DNA of 64,000 nucleotides from Catonia carolina (lineage: Eukaryota; Arthropoda; Insecta; Hemiptera; Achilidae): positions 108,302,969 through 108,366,968 of the forward strand of contig JAQMRL010000003.1 in the NCBI GenBank assembly GCA_035578175.1, in the 5' to 3' direction. This document shows, piece after piece, positions 59,870 through 64,000 of the stretch. The notes under the pieces are model-generated. The model searched no databases and was not told the DNA's origin. It saw nothing but the letters and a program-made list of their open reading frames with translations. The position numbers and the translations under genes were made by a program. Within the stretch, counting starts at the first letter, position 1. Each line of letters starts with the position of its first letter.

Positions 59870-60420
59870 AAAAAATTTCAGTGTATAAACTGGATTAGTT
59901 TGAAGTGATAAAATCTAAGTGTAGGCTATATAACTATGGATCAGTTTGAAGTGATAGTTTCTAAGTTTGTATATATGGTAGAATAGTAATGGTGTCTGGA
60001 TCAATTTGAAGTGATATTTTTTTTTTTTTTTTTGGTTTAACGTCCGACTGTTCTGCAATTACTGCTAATGCAGACGGTTAATGATGAAATGATTTTTTGT
60101 AACATATGAAAAAATGCCGTGCCTGAATGGGATTCGAACCTAAGACCGCATGATGAGAGGCGAGCACGTTACCAACTGCGCCAATGCGGCCGGCAAAGTG
60201 AAGTGATTGATTTGAAGTGATAGATTCTAAGTTAGTATATATGGTAGAATGATAATGGCGTCTGGATCAATTTGAAGTGATAAAATCTAAGTGTATATAA
60301 CTGCGGATCAGGATGAAGTGATAGATTCTAAGTTCATATATACGGCAGAATAGTAATAGCATTTTCTACACGTGGATCAATTTGAAATGGTAAAATATAA
60401 TGGATCTATTTACTCTGCAA
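59870..60420 (+). repeat. Minisatellite with GATCARTTTGAAGTGAT core
   Basis: The core recurs about eight times (near 59895, 59940, 60000, 60208, 60265, 60305, 60375), alternating long and short spacers (AAAATCTAAGTGTA or AGTTTGTATATATGGTAGAA). The array is split by a SINE-B copy at 60016-60198. Confidence 0.75.
60016..60198 (-). repeat. SINE-B, full-length copy
   Basis: On the - strand: tRNA-like head (GGCGCAGTTGGTAA, B box GGTTCGAATCCC), body, and a 17-base A tail (60017-60033 as T). TGAAGTGAT flanks it at 60007-60015 and 60199-60207; because the locus is a minisatellite containing that string, the duplication could be chance. Confidence 0.85.
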
Positions 60421-61044
60421 AAACGGAAATATATATATATATAGTTTATATATAGTTTTTTTTTCTTTTTTCTCTGTCTATTAGTTGACGTTATATTAAA
60501 TTTTATGTTTGCGCGATTCTCAGGCACGTTTTTTTATCACAGGATGTCTTTATAGTAAAAACATGCAGAGGTCAGCTGAAAGGTAACCTTGCTACTTGCG
60601 TAAATGGTATTTCCTTGTAGTTCACCAGCTTTGAAGTAGTTTGGAAGTCTTTTAAATCCTCAGGCCGCATTTGTCTATTTTTGTTGTCTAATATGAACAC
60701 ATATACCCTACCTTAATTCTTAATAACGGTATAAGCAAGGAAATATTTTTTTTTCAATTGAATTAGTAGACTGTGTAATAATACAAAATTGACGGACATC
60801 TGGATTTGTTTATATTTGAGTCTATTGAAATAAATATAAATAACTCCAGCTGATTAAAATAAAATTTTTAAAATTTTTTTAATTTTCATAAACAAAATAT
60901 GGTTACTAAGCAACTAAGAAGAAGAAATAAACATTGTAAATTATTTTAATGGGGTGTAAAACCTCAAGATAACAACATGTTTTTATTAGACGTCCCATTC
61001 GTACATTCATACATTCGTTTATTAATAATTATAATATATATATA
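60421..61044. other. No gene seen
   Basis: AT-rich, with a short TA run near 60431. Confidence 0.45.
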
Positions 61045-61245
61045 TTCAAAGGAATAATAGAAAACCAAAATAGGGAACTCAATGATAGACTAGAAAAAAC
61101 AAATAATAAGTACATGGAACTGAATGATTTTATAAACAACATGATTAAGGTTAATCAAAGATGTAATGACGTGGACAGAAAAATAAATGAACTAAGTCAA
61201 GAATTGCACTTCAATTTAGTAGAGACCAAGGATAAAATAGAATAA
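61045..61245 (+). pseudogene. Coiled-coil fragment, LINE ORF1-like
   Basis: An open frame of 66 codons starting FKGIIENQNRELNDRLEK and continuing with heptad-like KINELSQELHF to TAA 61243. It resembles the coiled coil of the CR1-like ORF1 at 47900-48150 in composition but not clearly in sequence. No ATG at the start. Confidence 0.3.
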
Positions 61246-61555
61246 TGTATAGGATAAAATAAATAATATAAAAAATTGTTGTCGTTAGATTTTAACATTC
61301 AAATCAAATGAAACCAGTGAGTTGATTTTACAGTATTAAGAACAGGAGTAGTATTTTAGAATTGCACAAACAATGAAACTTGTGATTGTAATTATGAAAA
61401 TATATTGATTAAATAAAAACCATAATGTGTTAAATGTGAATAATGTTTTATTGAACGATATAGGAGACAAGGTAAATGGAAAAATAATAAAGTCAAACTT
61501 GAAAGCTGATGCAACACCAATAAAGAATATGATATTAAATAATAATCTATTACAA

Positions 61556-61650
61556 ATTGGCATACCCTTGTGAGAACTAATTTAGTTTTATCATAAAATT
61601 GGCATACCCTTATGAGGAGTAATTTAATTTTGTTATAACTGTTAAAGCTT
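61556..61650 (+). repeat. Two tandem 48-bp units
   Basis: ATTGGCATACCCTTGTGAG and ATTGGCATACCCTTATGAG start adjacent units with similar AACTAATTTAGTTTTATCAT bodies. Confidence 0.7.
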
Positions 61651-61974
61651 TATGAAGTAATATGAATGTTTGATTGTAACGTACAGGTAACGATACTTTT
61701 TTCACTTGTGGCTAGATAAGAGAAGCAGGTTTATTGACTTTGTAATGGATAATGGTTTAGATGAAACACCCTGTACTAACCAACTTGTATTATTTGAATT
61801 CACACTAAAATCAGTATGGTTTGACGTTAAACTACGGTGTTGTTTGTCTTATGTACACTATAAAGTCTTTGTTATAGTCACTGTAGTGGTGGTAGGAATA
61901 TTTCAATCAATCATCCAATTATTTAGATTTTGAGAGAAATAAGTACAATTAAGCAATTTACTCTTTTAATATCA

Positions 61975-62250
61975 GTTCAAATCAGGAATCGAACTTGGTA
62001 TTCCACATTGAGCTGACCACTACAACACGGTTTAGGAATACAGACGACAATGGAAACTGGACAAATTACACAATACTACTGTAATTTTACTTTTACTGAA
62101 TTTGCTCGGCATTTATTAGCTGTAAACAGCCTTAGAAGGTGTGAACCCACTTGCGAGTGTCCAGAGCGTAGCCGCCGTTTGGCCGTGACCTGACATCCCC
62201 AAAGTTTAGAGACGCAGGGCGACATCCGCGCTTAAAAATTCACTAGAAGG
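61975..62250 (-). repeat. SINE-C in the inverted duplicon
   Basis: Reverse complement of the 32385 element, full length, with B box AGTTCGATTCC on the - strand near 61990. It is the best preserved of the four copies. Confidence 0.55.
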
Positions 62251-62829
62251 TCGCATATGTTGCGGAAGTAAAATTTTACAAGTTTCTTGTTGATTTTAAC
62301 AATTGAACTTGTTTTTTAGTCTTCAAAAATATTTCTGTGTAGGTCAAAAGCAAAATGGTAAAACCATAAATGTAACGATGTTATGTTGGAAGTGAATTTA
62401 ATGAATAACTTTGAAGATAATTATTTTTGTTTCTAGCTATTTTTCGTCCGATGTTGGGTTTTAGGTTACCGTGTAACTTTTTTGCTATTATTATTTTGGG
62501 TGTGGTACAACTTTTTTCGGTCGTAAAGTTTCGAGTCACATAGTCAGAAAGTTTCAAGGTAATATTTGAATACCAATTTTTCTTGTCATTAGTGTTAAGT
62601 TTGTATTATAAAGATTAAATACTATTTTAAGCATACAATTTTCGTTTATCGGTTGTTTGTTCTTCCAATGCGCCTAGTACAAATTAAAATTTGTTTATTT
62701 TTTTTATCGCATCTCCAGAACTTAACCTTTGAGAATAGAAGTTTTGTACCAGTGGGTCAGGATTTCCTTCCAAACGCTGTTGCCTTTATTTTGTTATATA
62801 TGTAACTTAGAGAACAAAGTTTACTTATC

Positions 62830-63085
62830 AATTTGCTTCATTTAGCTAGAAGTCTGTTCTAGAATTTTCTATAAGGTTGAATCCGAACGCCTGTTGCAAG
62901 AAGGATGTTTTGGTTGTTATGTAAGGTAGCGTTAGAAACGCATTAGGGTGCATGGACCAATATTCGTAAATCTGTTATTTAACGTGCGTCTTTTAACCGA
63001 GACATGAGAGTTCCAAGTTAATCGGCATTCAAAGTATAGCCCTAAATACCTCACAGATGGAGCTGTCGGTACAAATTAATCGAAG
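62830..63085 (-). pseudogene. Shortened Jockey fossil downstream of inverted copy 3
   Basis: Reverse-complement match to 40660-40905, with the same internal deletion relative to the fossil near copy 1. Confidence 0.5.
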
Positions 63086-63427
63086 AGAAACGCTCGTGGA
63101 GAATCACACCGTCGTAGTAAAAAGGTCGTGTGATGTGTTTTAAAAGATTTTCCGTTAAAGTGAGTAAACTCTCTCGTGCATACTAGCCGTTTAGTTCTTA
63201 CGTTAAGTTTGCTTTTGTCGAACAGATACCATAAATTTTGATAGGTTAACTAGTTCAATTACTAAAATTGAAGACATCAGGATTAACACATCGATTAACA
63301 CACTGGTTAAAGTTAGATAAAATATTTGCGATCGTTAGTTATTCCGGATTATTGGCTTGGATAGAAGTTATAAAAAATAATTCAACATTTTCAGGTATCT
63401 TCAGAAAACTTTATTCGACCATCACAT

Positions 63428-63513
63428 CTAATGTTTCATGACATCTAATAAAGTCAGAGTTGTATTCTCAAGTTGTGTTTCGTTACATTTACTGCAGTGG
63501 CAAAGAAGTAAAT
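63428..63513 (-). CDS. Last exon of a third, inverted Kazal-like copy (partial)
   Basis: On the - strand, a TTTTGCAG acceptor ending at 63514 precedes a last exon homologous to 29281 and 40211. The codons LLLCHCSKC align with LLFCDCGPC of copy 1. The stop that ends copies 1 and 2 is absent. The frame continues about 18 residues through what is 3' UTR in the paralogues and stops at 63428-63430. A polyadenylation signal (AATAAA on the - strand) is at 63410-63415. Exons 1 and 2 must lie beyond base 64000. The terminal CGxC glycine is serine here. It may be an intact gene with an extended C-terminus or a decaying copy; the window does not show which. Confidence 0.55.
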
Positions 63514-64000
63514 CTGCAAAAGAAAAAAATCTTTATGAAGATGGCCATAAAAGCATAAAATTATTTCCGAAAAAAGAATGGGAACACGATCTAATGTTCT
63601 AGGTAACATCGTAAAGGTACAGCGCTCGTCAGCACGCTGTTATTGGGTAACGTAGACCTATTTCATGATAAGATTATCCGTTTTTATCATAAATCAGAAT
63701 CTACGGCTGTGCGTCTACAATTTTATTAGTTCTGATAGAAAAAAAATTGTTAAGCTTTCCTTCAATTCCGAAACAGTATTTTTTACACAAATTAGTCGAG
63801 CGGAATAAATAATTACGATTGCAACAACTTGTGACTTACAATTACAGTACGTAAGATGACTATAAAATATTCCTAACTGGTAAAAAATTACGCTAATGCT
63901 CGGTACTTTTGATAACGGCTAGTAAAATAAATGAAATAAATTAGCTTCAATTTCGCAACATAGAAAGGCATAAGGGCACGATATATTGAAGACTTAAATC
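63514..64000 (-). other. Part of intron 2 of the inverted third Kazal-like copy
   Basis: Reverse-complement of about 39720-40210, ending in the TTTTGCAG acceptor at 63514. The match runs to the window edge, so the duplicated gene continues beyond it. Confidence 0.55.

Larger units (their letters stand above)
61700..64000 (-). repeat. Inverted third copy of the Kazal-gene duplicon
   Basis: The reverse complement matches about 39700-42050, including intron 2, exon 3, the AATAAA signal, the Jockey fossil and the tRNA-like SINE. Bases 61700-61970 match the DNA beyond the SINE in unit 1 (about 32690-32970). The SINE-A copy at 41074-41466 is absent here, leaving an empty site near 62680-62700. Confidence 0.65.

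Overview
The window looks like AT-rich, repeat-dense intergenic DNA from an arthropod, most likely an insect and plausibly a hemipteran. This rests on intron-containing coding sequence with GT/AG splice sites, many non-LTR retrotransposons of Jockey, RTE and CR1-like types, SINEs, mariner-type DNA transposons and Helitron2-like elements. I see no bacterial, organellar or viral gene organisation. The order-level guess is inference from repeat style, not from a marker gene.

The only host gene family I can support is a small cluster of secreted, cysteine-rich, Kazal-like peptides. Two complete three-exon copies lie head to tail on the + strand (coding 25927-29312 and 35751-40245). The last exon of a third copy lies inverted near the right end (63428-63513, - strand); its other exons are beyond the window. 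Both complete copies have the same TATA box, the same splice phases, a signal-peptide start in exons 1-2, and a very short last exon carrying the final cysteines. The duplicated block extends far beyond the genes. A 248-bp repeat sits just upstream of each start (1, 2 and about 4.4 units). An old Jockey fossil and a tRNA-like SINE sit downstream of all three genes. A third promoter-side block (42.06-43.96 kb) has lost its gene, and a decayed, gene-less relative of the block is at 11.2-15.2 kb. The region has therefore been duplicated, inverted and broken several times.

Layout. 0-11 kb: SINEs, a terminal-inverted-repeat element, Helitron2-like fragments, LINE tails and one GC-rich small open frame (4803-4985). 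11-15 kb: decayed duplicon, LINE fragment and two mariner-type relics. 16.7-22.9 kb: a triple nest, in which a lysine-rich relict gene is split by a Helitron2-like element that is itself split by a nearly complete 4.4-kb Jockey element with 13-bp target duplications. 23.2-24.3 kb: palindromic element. 24.6-44 kb: the Kazal-like gene duplicons, with an RTE fragment in intron 1 of the second copy. 44-47 kb: SINE pieces and an intact Helitron2-like element. 47.8-52 kb: a CR1-like LINE with an SGNH-type ORF1, inactivated by several stops and shifts. 52-56 kb: mostly unannotated, with a weak promoter/first-exon candidate near 53.0-53.17 kb. 56.7-59 kb: two palindromes, one nearly perfect and 1.1 kb long. 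59.8-60.4 kb: a minisatellite invaded by a SINE. 61.7-64 kb: the inverted third duplicon.

All homologies were judged by eye within the window or from family knowledge; no database search was run.
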